Assembly: GCA_963995525.1 (NCBI GenBank)
Contig: OZ023210.1
Location: 20,582,184 to 20,646,183 of the forward strand
Reading direction: 5' to 3'
Length of the DNA: 64,000 nt
Source of the DNA: Escarpia spicata
Taxonomy: Eukaryota; Annelida; Polychaeta; Sabellida; Siboglinidae
Of the stretch, positions 1-11,139 are shown one piece after another (positions within the stretch are counted from its first letter, which is position 1; each line of letters starts with the position of its first letter). The notes under the pieces were generated by a model. It had not been told where the DNA came from. It was given only the letters and a program-made list of their open reading frames with translations, and did no database searches. Both the position numbers and the translations under genes were made by a program.

Positions 1-161
1 AAAGAACGGATCTTCCTCTCCCTCGGTACGTATAACACCTGAGTTACAGGTCGTGAATTCGATGCGAGTTGCAGTCGCGCAAGTTGGTCCTGCAAAGCAG
101 TGATCTGATCTTGGAGACCATCAGCAGGTTGGACAATATTTGGAGATTACCCAGACTCCAT
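1..161 (-). pseudogene. Ty3/gypsy gag, 5' part, runs off the window
   Basis: Read on the minus strand, an ATG at 161 opens a frame that meets a stop codon at 149-147. The frame then continues open to the window edge as a Gln/Leu-rich, coiled-coil-like segment followed by a VLYVPRERKIRS-type motif. I recognise that motif from the beginning of gag in metazoan gypsy elements with a similar leader. In the family, gag forms the particle that packages the element RNA. It lies about 155 bases beyond a primer-binding-site-like sequence, which is the expected order for LTR, leader and gag. The early stop suggests an inactive copy, unless it is a sequencing error. The rest of the element lies outside the window. 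Confidence 0.5.
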
Positions 162-315
162 AGTGGTGGCTCTGCCGTGCACGGTTCACGTTGCAGGAAG
201 GACATCTATATTTTGGTCAGTTATCAAACGTTTCTCCCTTGACGCATGCAGGAAGGTCATTGTTTCCGATCCGGTCGTCGCGCGTCTGCCGTCTCTTGTT
301 CGTAGTATCGAGGAT

Positions 316-332
316 CCCACTTCTGGACACCA
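316..332 (-). other. Primer-binding-site-like sequence of a gypsy element
   Basis: The minus strand reads TGGTGTCCAGAAGTGGG. This begins with the TGG that pairs with a tRNA 3' CCA end and resembles the leader of many animal gypsy elements. It sits 3 bases inside a sequence ending in CA. I cannot name the priming tRNA from the sequence. Confidence 0.45.
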
Positions 333-335
333 AAA

Positions 336-426
336 TGTTCTAGTGCACCAAACTGTCAAATATCAACTGCACTAACGTGGAATAAAATCCCTTTATTAAG
401 GTTCGTTTGCCAAGTTTGGCGTTACA
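336..426 (-). repeat. Possible 5' LTR edge of the gypsy element
   Basis: On the minus strand this stretch begins TGTAACGCC, ends ACA just before the primer-binding-like site, and contains an AATAAA signal. The 3' edge is reasonable because the priming site abuts it. The 5' edge is a guess, since the paired LTR is outside the window and 91 bases is short for a gypsy LTR. Confidence 0.25.
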
Positions 427-984
427 TTTTCACTCCAATACGAACAAAGAGACGGCAGAGGCGAGTCATCTCGTGGCAAGGACCTTTTCATCGCGCTGCA
501 GAAAGGTGTCGCACCGTAATTAAGCGCCGCTAAAATAAACTGCAAAGAACGGGGTCAAACTGAAATTGCACAATTGGTCCAAGAAAGAACGCCCTAGTAC
601 AAGTATTTTATTGAATGCTTGAGCCAGTACAGTCGTGGGAATTCGGCACGTATGCGAATATTTTTTTAGAGGCAGTGCCCTTGTACAAAATGCCGTTTTA
701 ACAAAAACCCTGAACAAACTTGATATTAACTATAAAAGATCAATGCAGTTGCTTTGAGTGAAGACTTACGAATTAAGTAAGGTGAATCCGTTTCGGCACT
801 TTCACAAAAAGACGCTGTTACGTAGTCACTTAATTGTTACGCAGTAATGCTGTATCATACAATAACAATACATGAAGGCAATATCCAACGCAGTACGTGG
901 TACTATATTATATAGTTTATATGGCTACTTTATTTCGACTGCCTGTTTCCTACAGTACATCAGCCTATAAGGCGGAGTCCAGTG
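427..984. other. Non-coding sequence, nothing recognised
   Basis: No coding frame, tandem array or terminal inverted repeat is apparent. Part of it could be the upstream portion of the LTR, because it carries a second AATAAA on the minus strand near 600. Confidence 0.3.
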
Positions 985-1940
985 CCTCTCAATGACACAT
1001 CATTAATATGGCCACTGCCATTTTATTAATGATAATACTTGGTGTATTGTTAACTGTCTCTACTATGTTGTGTCTAATGCATTTGTTTGGCAAATTCATG
1101 TTTGAATCTGGACATATACAGATTATTTCTTTCACGTGTGCAGTGCTGATGAATATTATAGATGTGTGTGCTTGGATAAACATTGAAGTAGTAAGGTAAA
1201 AGATTATTTATTAATTTATAGTAAAATTTTAATTGTTGGATTTTATAAATGTCATCCAACTTTAGCAACATAAGTCTTTTAAAAACAGGACTTGTGTGAG
1301 CATTATATCTACTTTACAAAGATATTATTCGTATTGCTTTGTTTTCTGTAATTTGGAAATTTCATGTGCCTGATGACCCCATCAAAGTAAGCCATAATTT
1401 ATATGAGGGATAACAAGAGCATTGTACATGATATATAATGTTATTAATGTATTAGGTGGTAAAAAGTGTTTAAGTTATTTAGTATGCCTATTGTTTTAGA
1501 TATTTTATTTGCTATTTTGTTTGTATGACTCTGCCCGTTTAAATGGTTATTTATTGTGACGCTTAAAATTGAAATAATTTACACATTCAATGTATGCCCC
1601 ATCTATTTGTAACACAGGGTATTCTAGTTTCTTTTGAGGCATATGACAAAATCATGAATTTAGTCTTTTCGGCATTTAGTGACAGTTTATTAGCTTTCAA
1701 CCAATTGCTAATCTTTGTTAGTTCTTTGTTAATATTTTCACTTCGCATTTGGCCTTCTGAATCGTTAAATGTATTTAATGTACTAGTAAGGGTGGTGTCG
1801 TCAGCTTATACATTATGAATTTGAAACGGTCACTAGAAAATGCTATGTCATTTATATGTATATATATATATAATAAGAGTGGCCCTAAAATTGAACCTTG
1901 AGGGACTAGAATATAACGGAGGATCACCATAATGGGAAAC

Positions 1941-1942
<2 letters not shown>
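985..1942 (-). pseudogene. LINE reverse transcriptase, 3' half (Jockey/CR1-group), decayed
   Basis: Reading 1942 down to 985 gives the second half of a non-LTR reverse transcriptase. A PQGSILGPLLL motif lies near 1905-1875 and an INDI motif follows. The catalytic ADD comes next as ADDTTL, about 1809-1790, but only after a one-base frame change. The downstream part (SNWLKANKLSLNAEKTKFMI, then the thumb and C-terminal region, with LDDIYKIQQLKFYYKLINNL near 1270-1200) is spread over several frames. The known role is target-primed reverse transcription of the element RNA. Several frameshifts and stops make it dead. It begins exactly at the PQGS motif, so the 5' half is missing, as in a 5'-truncated LINE insertion. 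An AT microsatellite lies at its 5' edge. The style of residues resembles the LINE at 41.8-45.5 kb. Confidence 0.8.

Positions 1943-1987
<45 letters not shown>
1943..1987. repeat. (AT)n microsatellite
   Basis: A pure AT dinucleotide run of about 40 bases lies directly at the 5' edge of the LINE fragment. A shorter TA run is inside the fragment at 1855-1873. Confidence 0.95.
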
Positions 1988-1989
<2 letters not shown>

Positions 1990-2013
1990 GGTAATCTTTG
2001 TCAACAATAATAT

Positions 2014-2059
2014 TTGTCAACATTTTTTTTATCCGGGAGATTTATCAGCGGTTCAGCAC
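2014..2059 (+). repeat. Left part of a small DNA repeat split by the hAT insertion
   Basis: The stretch from GTCAACATTTT through CCGGGAGATTT to CAGCGGTTCAGCAC matches the start of a repeat found nearly whole at 57.47-57.85 kb. The match breaks at 2060, where the hAT terminus begins, and resumes at 10,323. The last eight bases, TTCAGCAC (2052-2059), are the left target-site duplication. Confidence 0.7.
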
Positions 2060-2398
2060 CAGTGGCGTAACGAGGCCAAGTGTCGCTGGGGGCAAGAGTA
2101 AAAAATGCCGCCCCACAAAAAAGAACAAATAGAGTGCAGTAATGGAATATGTATCGCTAGTGATATACTTATCATTGCTCCTATACCTCAGTAGCAAAAT
2201 ATATGAACGTATCGATAGGCGCGATTTAATGATTCAGCGCAGCTATACCACACTGAGGTACAGTTCAACACAATATCCACATTTCCAATGAAACTCATAA
2301 AAACCTCCCAACTAAACCCTCAACAGTGATATTATAACAAATTACTGAATATATTATTATTAGTGTTCTGCCTAGGTCGAATTTGCAGGGCGTTATGC

Positions 2399-3060
2399 CC
2401 TGCCCTTTTTCGGTGACGCCCTTGTACCCAAAAGAACGCCCTGCATATTGTGCACGTAACCCTACTCGTGGCTACAGACAGTTACACGATCGTGTATATT
2501 ATTATTAATTTGCGAGCGCCCCGATCTCGAAACGCATCCCGATCGCGCCACATGCATCCATTCCCGATTGCATCCCGCAATTGGGAATGGATGCGTCACG
2601 AGATCGGGGTGCTTGCAGACACTCGATCGTCTGCAAGCGCCACGATGTCGACTGCGTATCCCGATCGCGCCACGCGGTCATTTCGATTGTTCAAACGCCT
2701 CTATTCCGACTCCTATCCCGGTCGCCATTAAATTTGTAATCGTGTGTACCAAAAATATTAAATACGTCGATTTGAGACGCCGACCTTCGAAAGCGGATAA
2801 ACCAGAGCGACGGACTTTCGCGGAGCGCCTCGACTATACATATCGCCAAGTATTCCTTATTTTGTTCGTATCTTCAAAAGTTAAAGTCTGATCGCCGGGA
2901 GACTTCTACCGTTAGATTAGTCGTTAAATTCTTAATCACGTGATACTTGCAAAACTTATTAAAATACGTTTTGATCTGAGGAGGCGCAAAACTTCGCAAG
3001 TCGGTAGACCAGCTTGTGCGCGACAGACTTTCGAAGCTAGCACGTGATTAAAAAAAAAAT
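2399..3060. repeat. CpG-rich stretch with imperfect inverted repeat and diverged duplication
   Basis: Arms GCATCCATTCCC (2554-2565) and GGGAATGGATGC (2583-2594) form a perfect 12-bp inverted repeat. An outer imperfect pair (CCCCGATCTCG near 2519 and CGAGATCGGGG near 2601) extends it. Two diverged copies of a CG-rich segment of roughly 80 bases follow near 2760 and 2960. No protein is recognised. It lies inside the hAT element and could hold its regulatory end or a further nested repeat. Confidence 0.5.
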
Positions 3061-4116
3061 TGTTTATTCATATACTCTTTATTTGTTAATGTACCGATGT
3101 ATAATGATAAGTAACGATGTTTAGTATAACATAGTTCAACAGTAATAGGGAATAATTGCGTATTGCCCGCGTTAAAAGAACCTGCTTCCCCTCAATATGC
3201 AACGACCCGCCGGCACATGACGTCGCTCATGCTCGTTGCAAGGCGTGCCGTTTCTAGGTCACGACGTCACTTGCGTGTGTAGTGGACTAGCCAAGGGTGT
3301 TAAGGTTGCTGGCGGCTAGCGTCTTCTTTTGCCAAAGCGTTTAGCAGTAGCTACCTGTAATAATTATTATTCGGAGGGTGGTTTAAAACTAGTAATAATA
3401 ATTTTTTTCTGTTTATTGACTGATTGTTAAAAATGAGATCGTGTGTGAGTAGTTCTTCTGTAAATAAAATGGAATTTTATTTTACATTGCATGTCTATAA
3501 TTATTTTAATATTTGATATCACATTTTTACAATTTGCCGTGTAATATATCTCAATTTCTGTTCAGCCAAGCGCAACACTATCTTGCATACCTATTGCTTA
3601 TATAATAGTCTGTGAGAATATTAAATATGATGTGAATGTTTACATACAATTTTATGTCATGCTGGATTAATCGTGTTTTGCTAATACTTAAATAAACTTT
3701 AGCCAATTTAATGAAATAAAATGTGTTGTGTTGTCTATATATATATAATCATCCATTTGACCACATTTATATTTATTTTAATGTCAGTTTTTGAAATTAC
3801 TATGTTGCTTGTACATTTTTTATTTTCAAAATCGAACACAACAGTATATCTCAATTGTTTTGTTAAACCTAGCCCAAAGAAATGTTGCACACATATTGCC
3901 TGTATAATATTCTCTATGTATACTGAATATTATGCCGATTGACACGAATTAAAAAGTTATGTAATGCTAAATATTGTGTTTTGTTCTACAAATGCTTGCC
4001 CAAGCCAGTATTATAATGTTTAAATATACGTATACACGATGTACATAATATACTATGTGTAAGTAGTATGATATTAAACTGCAAGCTGTACACTGCTATT
4101 ATGTCTTGTTAACCAT
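3061..4116. other. AT-rich non-coding interior of the hAT element
   Basis: No coding frame of interest and no clear repeat structure is visible. The sequence lies downstream of the transposase with respect to its direction of reading. Confidence 0.4.
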
Positions 4117-4310
4117 TGTTTACCGCGCTCTACGTGCCCTTTACTAAAATGGCACACTGCCCTTTGGAAAAGGTGGGCAAAACACTGTTAAACATGGGTC
4201 ATGTAACTTCATGTTATTTATTTAGTTACGCGTCGCACGTGCTTTTTTATGTGCCCTTTTTCTGAAATGGCACTCTGCCTTTCTGAGAACCTGTGCAGAA
4301 CACTGAATAT
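4117..4310. repeat. Two diverged tandem copies of a roughly 110-base segment
   Basis: Both copies contain a GTGCCCTTT...AAATGGCAC...CTGCC core followed by a run ending in AACACTG (about 4128-4190 and 4240-4305). The function is unknown. They lie just 3' of the hAT transposase frame and may be part of its terminal region. Confidence 0.45.
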
Positions 4311-4458
4311 ACAGTGGTCAAAGTTAACAACTGTCAACACAACATATGTTCATTGCGAGCTCGTCCGCCACTGCCAACAAAACGACAATGACAGGCCAAT
4401 GAAACCGGGAGTGGTTTGTTGGTCCGAGCTCAGAAGCTCCGTCAAATTCTCTTACAGC

Positions 4459-6905
4459 CTAAACTTTATTGTTTTTATTGACGTGAACTCGGCAATTACG
4501 CCGTCGAAATCCACGACATCGGTCAACTCGATCTCGCTCGATCGACAGTAGTGCAAGACTGCTCAGTCGCTCTTGATCCATGCTTGAGCGAAGGTGTGTC
4601 TTAATGAGTTTAAGCTTTGATAAGCTTCTCTCACACGAGGCCACGCTCACGCACGTAGTGAGCAATGTCCTAAGACACACGAGCAGGTTCGGGAACGATG
4701 TACCATGTCCCCATTTCACTACCGATTTAAGGAGATCGAGTGCATTCCAGTTTCTAGTCGTCTCTCCTGTTTGCTGTTCGTAACTATGGAGGTGACGTCT
4801 CACACGGCGTATCTCCCCCTTCATCCCTTCTGCGGCGATGTCGACGTAGGTGTGAGTGACTCGATCGATGGCAGAGTTGATATCTTCATCACTGGTTGAA
4901 TCCATCAGAAGCTCCATATTGGTAAGAAACCCGAATTTGTCGTTCACATCCATCGTGTGATTTGTCCTGTTTCTTATCTCCCCGTGGGGGTCGATCGATG
5001 ATATGCTGCTGCTCTCGCCTCACCTCCTCTGGTGGTGACAAGCCGGCATCCTCAGCGTTTTCTCCCGCCATTCATCTTAATTCTCCGCCGCACTCTTCTT
5101 TCTGTTGCTACCCCCATTTCCTCACAGAACGCCGTGGCCTTCGCCTTTTCAACGACGTTTTCGCGTTCCTCTTCGCAGAATAGAACAAGAGCCCCCAGTT
5201 TGATCGCGCAACTGACCAGCCCGAGCCCAGGCTTTTGGAGGAATATGTGAACATCATTGATCTCTCTCATGACTGGACGCCAGAAAGCCAGGTAGGCAAT
5301 GAGTGTGTAAGACATCACACAGGACAGGAGGATGGCGGCATCAGAGCGTGTGACAGCCGTCTCGTGATCACCGTCGCGGAGTTGCTCCAATGCAGCGGTG
5401 ATATACTCCAGACTCGATGCCACTGCATCTACGGCATCATGTCTCGGGCTCCATCGGGTCTGGCAGGTCCTTTTGACGGTCTTTCCCGTGACGTGTTTCT
5501 TGAATACATCCCACCGGTGGGTTGATGCTGAGAAGAACACGAACATACGATCCATCGTCCCAAAGAAGATAGCGCATTGACTGACGCTTGCCCAGAGTGG
5601 ACGCCCGCCAAGTTCAACGAGTGATTGTTGCTGTGGATGTAGGTGGCCATGCAGTGGGTTGACGTCCAGAATCACGCCAGCCACCGAAGCCACATGATCA
5701 TATCCTTGGCCTCGCATGTCCTGAATATCACGATGGTCCTCCCTCAACTTGGCCAATATTTGATTCGTCAGCGCTTTGGCGTTCTTCTCTCCGAGCTCAA
5801 TAAAGCCGATAAATGTTTCCTTAACCTCGACCTTTCCTCCTGAGATATTGACGTACCTGAATACTTGTGACATCTGGTCGACATGAGCCAGGTGCGGAGT
5901 GCTATTGAATATTATTGAGTAGTACTTTGCCTCACGGACTTCGTCCAGGATAACTGCCAATACGCGACGGCCAAGAATGGCGATGAACTCATTCTGGGTG
6001 GCTGCCGAGAGATATGACACAATGGTCGGTTGGGCTGGAATGCAAGTCAGGTGTTCCCGGATCACCGGATCGTACTTGCCGAGAAACTTCACCAGCTCCT
6101 AGAAGTTGCCGGTGTTTTCGGCGGATGAGAGACTCTCTCGGTGGCCTCGGAGTGCGAGGTTTTGTCTGCAGAGGAAGCGAATGCAGTCCAGAATGCGGTT
6201 CAGTAACTCCCGCCACCTAACCGCAACATGGTTAACCTCTTCGTGGTTTGCGCTGTCAATTGTTGCTCCCATCTCCAGGCGCACGCGGAGCTCGGTCCAC
6301 AGCATGCGGGCCTCCTCGTGACCCGGTGTCTCCTCATGGGCGCCAACACGAGGATTGAGCTTTATCCAGTTCTTGAATGCAGGTGATCTTCCAAAGCTGC
6401 TTGTTCTCGTGCCGAACAGACGACAACAAAAACATTGGACACAATCTAAGAAGGGCGAATACATGAGCCATGAGCGGAGAAGCTGCTCCCCTTTGCCTAA
6501 CGCCTTGTAAAACCATTTGCGATTCATGCTCCTGTTCTTCACTGAGTTGGCTGGGAATGACCCTTCTTTGTTCTGGAGGCCAAGAGGCCCCCTCCGAACC
6601 ATAGCTCGTCTGGGACATTTCGGGGCCAGCTTCCTGCGTCGTGGAATATGTTCTCATCCAGCTGCTCCTCTGCGTTGTCCCCACGCACGGCCGCTTCCGG
6701 ACCGGCTACACCAGCAAGCTCAACGGTCTCAATAATAACTCCTGTTCTTCATCCTCTTGTTGTGGTAGTGGTTGGACTGGGACATTGGAAATGAAACGTT
6801 GCATTGCAACAGCTCCCTCTCTGTCTTGTCTATCGCGGTCTAATCGTTGGCGTTTGTAGCCTGCCCCCTCAGGCGATCGCGACTCTTCGTCCGATTGCAG
6901 CTCAT
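4459..6905 (-). pseudogene. hAT transposase, TTF-finger/ZMYM-like, broken in several frames
   Basis: From 6905 downward the minus strand encodes an acidic N-terminus with SDEESRSPEGAGYKRQ. A TTF-type zinc-finger block follows (about 6600-6330), with CVQCFCCRLFG and GAHEETPGHEEA. The DUF4371-like core occupies 6092-5052. The hAT C-terminal dimerisation segment is at about 4740-4560, with CVSVASCERSLSKLKLIKTH. This order matches the ZMYM1/TTF-finger hAT family, nuclear enzymes that bind element ends and catalyse cut-and-paste transposition. The parts lie in different frames, with shifts near 6700, 6600, 6095 and 5055, so no continuous protein can be made. At about 5906-5884 the first acidic motif reads FNSTPHLAHVDQMS. 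Relatives usually have an Asp where this copy has Asn, and again where it has His. The copy is therefore probably catalytically dead as well. Confidence 0.85.
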
Positions 6906-7819
6906 GATTTACAATGTCATTGTTGACAACTACTGTTGTTGAGAAACGTCTGTAAAACGAACGAAGAATAGTTCAAGCGGTGGCTTGATTTTCTTACCAC
7001 TTTGTTAGCAATCAAATTGGAGTGAAGAAAGAATGGCGTCTGCCTTTAAGTTTATAGTAGTAATAATAATAACGATAACCTTTATTTACATAGCACCGTA
7101 TAACGGGAAATAAAATATGTTCAGAGACGGTTAAAATATAACAGTGATGCTTAGAAATATGTTAGGGTTAGAATTATATTATACTAAACACACTAAAATA
7201 AAAAACGTTATCTAACATACAGTAGTGGCTAAATACACTAAAAACCTAATGAATATTCAATAGAAGAAGCATTTAAAACTAGTAAATGAAAACAAAAACT
7301 GCTTTAAAATCGACCAAGTAATACAAATAAAATGCATTAATAAAAAGGCGTCAATGTCAGTGACGATATACAGCTTCTATAAGTAATCGGCGAACGCATT
7401 AATTAAAAGATAGGTCTAAATTATTAATAATTTATAAATTTTAATCAGTGCTGCCACCTTGCGATCAAATCACGAACATTTGTATTAAAAACCTGTTTGT
7501 GTAATTTTTCTTCGAGGAAAATAACTGTGTTGCAAGTCTACACTCCCACTGCTCAACATATCAAAATATTGGTGTATATAATGCGATATCCAGCGAAATC
7601 TCGATATGAGGCAGAAATGGCACGGCCACGGTTCATGACTATGTAAATGTATGCAAGCGTCGCAATTACCAGTGGGCGATAATAAATACGTAACAACAAT
7701 TCTAAACATCAGGACTATTTGTTTGGTAAAACTTGTGACAGTAGTCTTACTTGTATCTATATTAAATATGTAAGACAATGGTATAGCCACAAAATATTGA
7801 TATTTCCTTATTTCAGGTA
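6906..7819. other. AT-rich interior of the hAT element, upstream of the transposase
   Basis: It would hold the transposase promoter if the element was once active, but no specific promoter motif can be supported. A 170-codon minus-strand frame at 7485-7997 has no recognisable domain and overlaps the LINE edge. Confidence 0.4.
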
Positions 7820-9973
7820 ATATTATACTTACAAACACTGCGCATAAGGTAGACTGGAATAACACACTGAAAAATAAGACAGCAACAGAATGCTGGAATA
7901 TATTAATAATTGAAATTAAGTGCATAGTCGATAAATTTGTACCCTTCAAAAAACAAGGGAAACGGTCCAAAAAGAAACACTTATCGAAAGAAGCCATTAG
8001 AAAAATTAAGTATAAAGAAATGATGTGGAAGTCATATAGACGTACTGGAAATGATGAAGGCTACAACAGTTATAAAGAAGCACTTAACCAAGCTACAACT
8101 GTTATTAGAAATTCAAAGAGAAGCTATGAACAACAATTAGCTAGTAATATAAAACATGACAGCAAGAGTTTTTATGCGTAAGTTCGAAGCAAACAGAAAG
8201 TTCAAGATAAGGTCGGTCCTCTAGAAGATAGTGCTGGAAATATAATATCAGAGGGATTCTTAATGGCAGAAGACCTGAATGAGTACTTTAGTTCAGTGTT
8301 TACCAGATTAGATATTAGTTCATTGCCAGTACAAGAGGCTAAGTTCAAGGAGCAGATTCAGACTATTTAGGACAATTAATTGTAACCCCGGAAATGGTAG
8401 CTAAGAAAATAAGGGCTATGAAGGATAATAAATCACCTGGAGTGGATGGGATTCCGCCCAAACTACTATTGGAAATTGTATAACAAATTAGTGTACCGCT
8501 TGCAACAGTTTTCAATTTGTCATTAGAAGAGGGAGTGGTTCCTTTGCAATGGAAAGAGGCAAACATTATACCGTTATTTAAAAAAAGGTTCGAGAAACAA
8601 TTCAGAGAACTATAGACCAGTGAGTTTAACATCAGTGATTTGCAAATTATTAGAAAGAATAATTAAAGATCACATGGTGGATTTTTTTGTTAAACATAAC
8701 TTGATAAACCCATCTCAACATGGGTTTTTTAAAGCGAGGTCATGCTTAACAAATATGTTATGTTTTTTGGAAGACATCACTAAGTGGGTAGATGAGGAAT
8801 CACCAGCAGATAGACCTATCGTCTACTTAGATTTTCAAAAAGCTTTCGACAAAGTACCACATCAAAGATTACTGCTTAAACTAAAGGCCCATGGCATAGG
8901 AAATGGTATAGTAAACTGGATAGAGAAATGGCTGATTGACTGAAGACAACGTGTAGTAGTTGATGGGGAGGCTTCAAACTGGAAATCGATATTGAGTGGG
9001 GTACCACAGGGATCAGTACTAGGACTTATATTAGTCTTAATATATATCAACGATTTGGATGATGAAATAACAAGCAAGGTGTTGAAATTTGCGGATGATA
9101 CAAAAGTGTTTAGGATTAAAAGTGATGGAGATAGACAACATTTACAAGATGATCTTGACAAGTTGATCAAATGGTCTGAAAAGTGGCAAATGCTATTCAA
9201 TTTTGGGAATTGCAGGACATGGGAACGAATAGGTAGAATATACAATGGGGGGTACTGTACTAAGTACTACTGTAAAAGAAAAGGACTTAGGTTAACCATT
9301 AGTGTTGATATGAAGATTTCAGAGCAGTGCGGAATTGCAGCTTCAAAGGGAAACCAAATCCTTGGATTAATTAGGCGAAACATAACGTATAGGGAAAAAG
9401 AGCTAATAATACCACTGTACAAAACAATAGTTAGGCCTCATTTAGAATATTGTATTCAAGCGTGGAGGCCATATCACAAGGACATAGATTTGCTAGAAAG
9501 AGTGCAGAGGAGAGTAACTAAAATGATACCAAAACTGAGGGATCTTAGTTACGAAATACGCCTAAAAAATGCGGTTTAACAACACTAAAGCCCAGGAGAT
9601 TGAGAGGAGATCAGATAGAAGTGTTTAAAATAATGAATGGTTACGAAAATATTGATAGAAATATTTTTTTCTCAGTTCAGAAATATAGAAGGACTAGAGG
9701 ACATGAAGTTACATTAGCAAAGGAGCAGTGTAGATTAGATATAAGAAAGTTCTCATTTTCACAAAGGACTGTAAATGAATGGAACATATTATCTACTGAC
9801 TGTGTGGGTGCTAGTAGCGTGAATATGTTTAAAAATAAAATCGACACATACCTCAGAAGGGCGGGATAAACATAGATAAAAGGGTCGGACTATCGATAAG
9901 CCAAAGGGCTTCCTTGTCCACCTGCCACCTAGAGTTAATTATCTGGGTGGTAATTTTGTTAAATCTTGTTAAA
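7820..9973 (+). pseudogene. CR1/L2-group LINE with reverse transcriptase, nested in the hAT element
   Basis: The 5' edge (about 7850-8190) encodes the linker between endonuclease and RT, with KKHLSKEAIRKIKYKEMMWK and RSYEQQLASNIKHDSKSFYA, then stops. The RT follows: NYRPVSLTSVICKLLERIIK (8610-8670), HGFFKARSCLTN, YLDFQKAFDKVPH (about 8825-8863), GVPQGSVLG (8998-9024) and the catalytic KFADDTK (about 9085-9105). A thumb and C-terminal region then run to a stop at 9867. The endonuclease is missing, so the insertion is 5'-truncated. In-frame stops near 8180, 8370 and 8943 and frameshifts near 8585 and 9580 inactivate it. The 3' end is a short tandem tail, TTGTTAAATCTTGTTAAA (about 9957-9973), as in CR1/L2-like elements. 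A second, rearranged copy lies at 26.1-26.85 kb. Confidence 0.85.
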
Positions 9974-10306
9974 CCATTCGGACGCTAGTGCGAAGCAGTA
10001 ACAGTGCGAAGACAGTTCGGCCGCCAATAGGCCTATAATAGACGTATTGTAGACCAGTTCGGGCACCTGTGCGTTACGTACACCAGTATTGGCTAGTGTC
10101 AATTGAGTTACATGTGATGTATCCAAGCATGATTAATCAATATTAATTTTATGTAATATAACAGCGATGTGTTCAGAATTCGTGTGGACCACAAAGTATA
10201 CATGTAAATATGTATGAATTTTGTCTAAGAAAAACAATTTCCCCAAAGGCAAAGTGCCGCCCCCAAAAAAGTGCCGCTGGGGGCATTTGCTCCAACGCCC
10301 CCCCCC
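9974..10306. other. Right-hand non-coding end of the hAT element
   Basis: There is no coding frame. A CGCTGGGGGCA motif near 10,275 and the flanking CCGCCCC stretches are shared with the left end (about 2083-2115), which makes a longer imperfect inverted repeat next to the short terminal one. Confidence 0.5.
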
Positions 10307-10322
10307 CCTCGTTACGCCAGTG

Positions 10323-10380
10323 TTCAGCACGCTTCCCATGTTGCGCTGTCTCGTCACACTGTCTCGATCATAGATGTCAA
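10323..10380 (+). repeat. Right part of the split DNA repeat, with right target-site duplication
   Basis: TTCAGCAC (10,323-10,330) repeats the eight bases before 2060. GCTTCCCATGTTGCGCTGTC then continues the same repeat seen near 57,505. Confidence 0.7.
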
Positions 10381-10638
10381 CAAAAGAAAAAGTGGGAAAG
10401 TGTGCGGACACCAATTCTAAAGGAAACGACATTTGCGCAATACAAATACCACTAATAATCACGCAATTGTTTCAATGTGAAATCGTTCCAGCCACGGAAA
10501 AAAATAAGAAAGTCATGCAATTCTTGGCCTTATAGTGCGATACGCTTACTATCAAACAGCTATCACAGGTGCAGTCACTTGCTGCAGTGTCCCTGATTGT
10601 ATTTGTAGGTCGCCGACTTGGCACAGCGTAGCAGCTTC

Positions 10639-10958
10639 GCAGTGCACCGGAAGTCGGCTGCGCAGTCATCACTGTTCCACTATACACCGAGCAGTGCACT
10701 GGAAGTCGGCTGCGCAGTCATCACTGTTCCACTATACACCGAGCAGTGCACTGGAAGTCGGCTGGGCAGTCATCACTGTTCCACTATACACCGAGCAGTG
10801 CATTGGAAGTCGGCTGCGCAGTCATCACTGTTCCACTATACACCGAGCAGTGCACTGGAAGTCGGCTGCGCAGTCATCACTGTTCCACTATACACCGAGC
10901 AGTGCACTGGAAGTCGGCTAGTCATCACTGTTCCACTTTATACTGAGCAGTGCGCATA
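10639..10958 (+). repeat. Tandem array, 52-bp unit, about six copies
   Basis: The unit start GCAGTGCACTGGAAGTCGG recurs at 10,639, 10,691, 10,743, 10,795, 10,847 and 10,899, exactly 52 bases apart, and then at 10,947 after a 4-base loss. Units differ by one or two bases, which indicates recent expansion. Because 52 is not a multiple of three, the three overlapping stop-free frames here are by-products of the repeat and not evidence of a gene. Confidence 0.95.
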
Positions 10959-11139
10959 AAGTATCCCGACCCAGCTCAGAGCTGTTCGCGTTGCCTTAGG
11001 GCACAACAACGTTCGTTCGCGACCACATATACTTTCATACAACTAGCAGCGCATGATAAATAAATAAATCTTATCGTCGATTTTTTCGGAGGCGAAATAT
11101 ACAAAAAGCGGGACACACACACCTATGCTGTCTCAGAAC

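Larger units (their letters stand above)
2060..10322 (-). mobile_element. hAT-type DNA transposon, 8.3 kb, with 8-bp target duplication and nested LINE
   Basis: The left end reads CAGTGGCGTAACGAGG (2060-2075). The right end is its reverse complement with one mismatch (10,307-10,322). Both ends are flanked by TTCAGCAC (2052-2059 and 10,323-10,330). An 8-bp duplication, a CA...TG terminus and a transposase of the TTF-finger/hAT-dimerisation kind agree on the hAT superfamily. Subterminal sequence is shared too: a CGCTGGGGGCA motif appears near the left end and again near 10,275. The transposase is on the minus strand at 4.5-6.9 kb, and a LINE has inserted at about 7.8-9.97 kb. The flanks belong to a smaller repeat that was interrupted. 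The transposase is broken in several frames, so the copy could move only with help from another element. Confidence 0.85.

Noticed and set aside
163..375. 70-codon plus-strand frame at the left edge
   Set aside because: It lies antisense to the gypsy leader and gag start, with no domain or context.
2399..4310. A further nested TIR element starting CAGGGCGTTATGCCCTG near 2,386
   Set aside because: Candidate right ends near 4,190 and 4,305 match only weakly and no target duplication was found.
7485..7997. 170-codon minus-strand frame with hydrophobic stretches
   Set aside because: It overlaps the 5' edge of the plus-strand LINE and has no domain. The hydrophobic look comes from AT-rich sequence.
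10639..10958. Regularly spaced direct repeats resembling a CRISPR array
   Set aside because: The units are contiguous 52-bp tandem copies with no unique spacers, in an animal genome.
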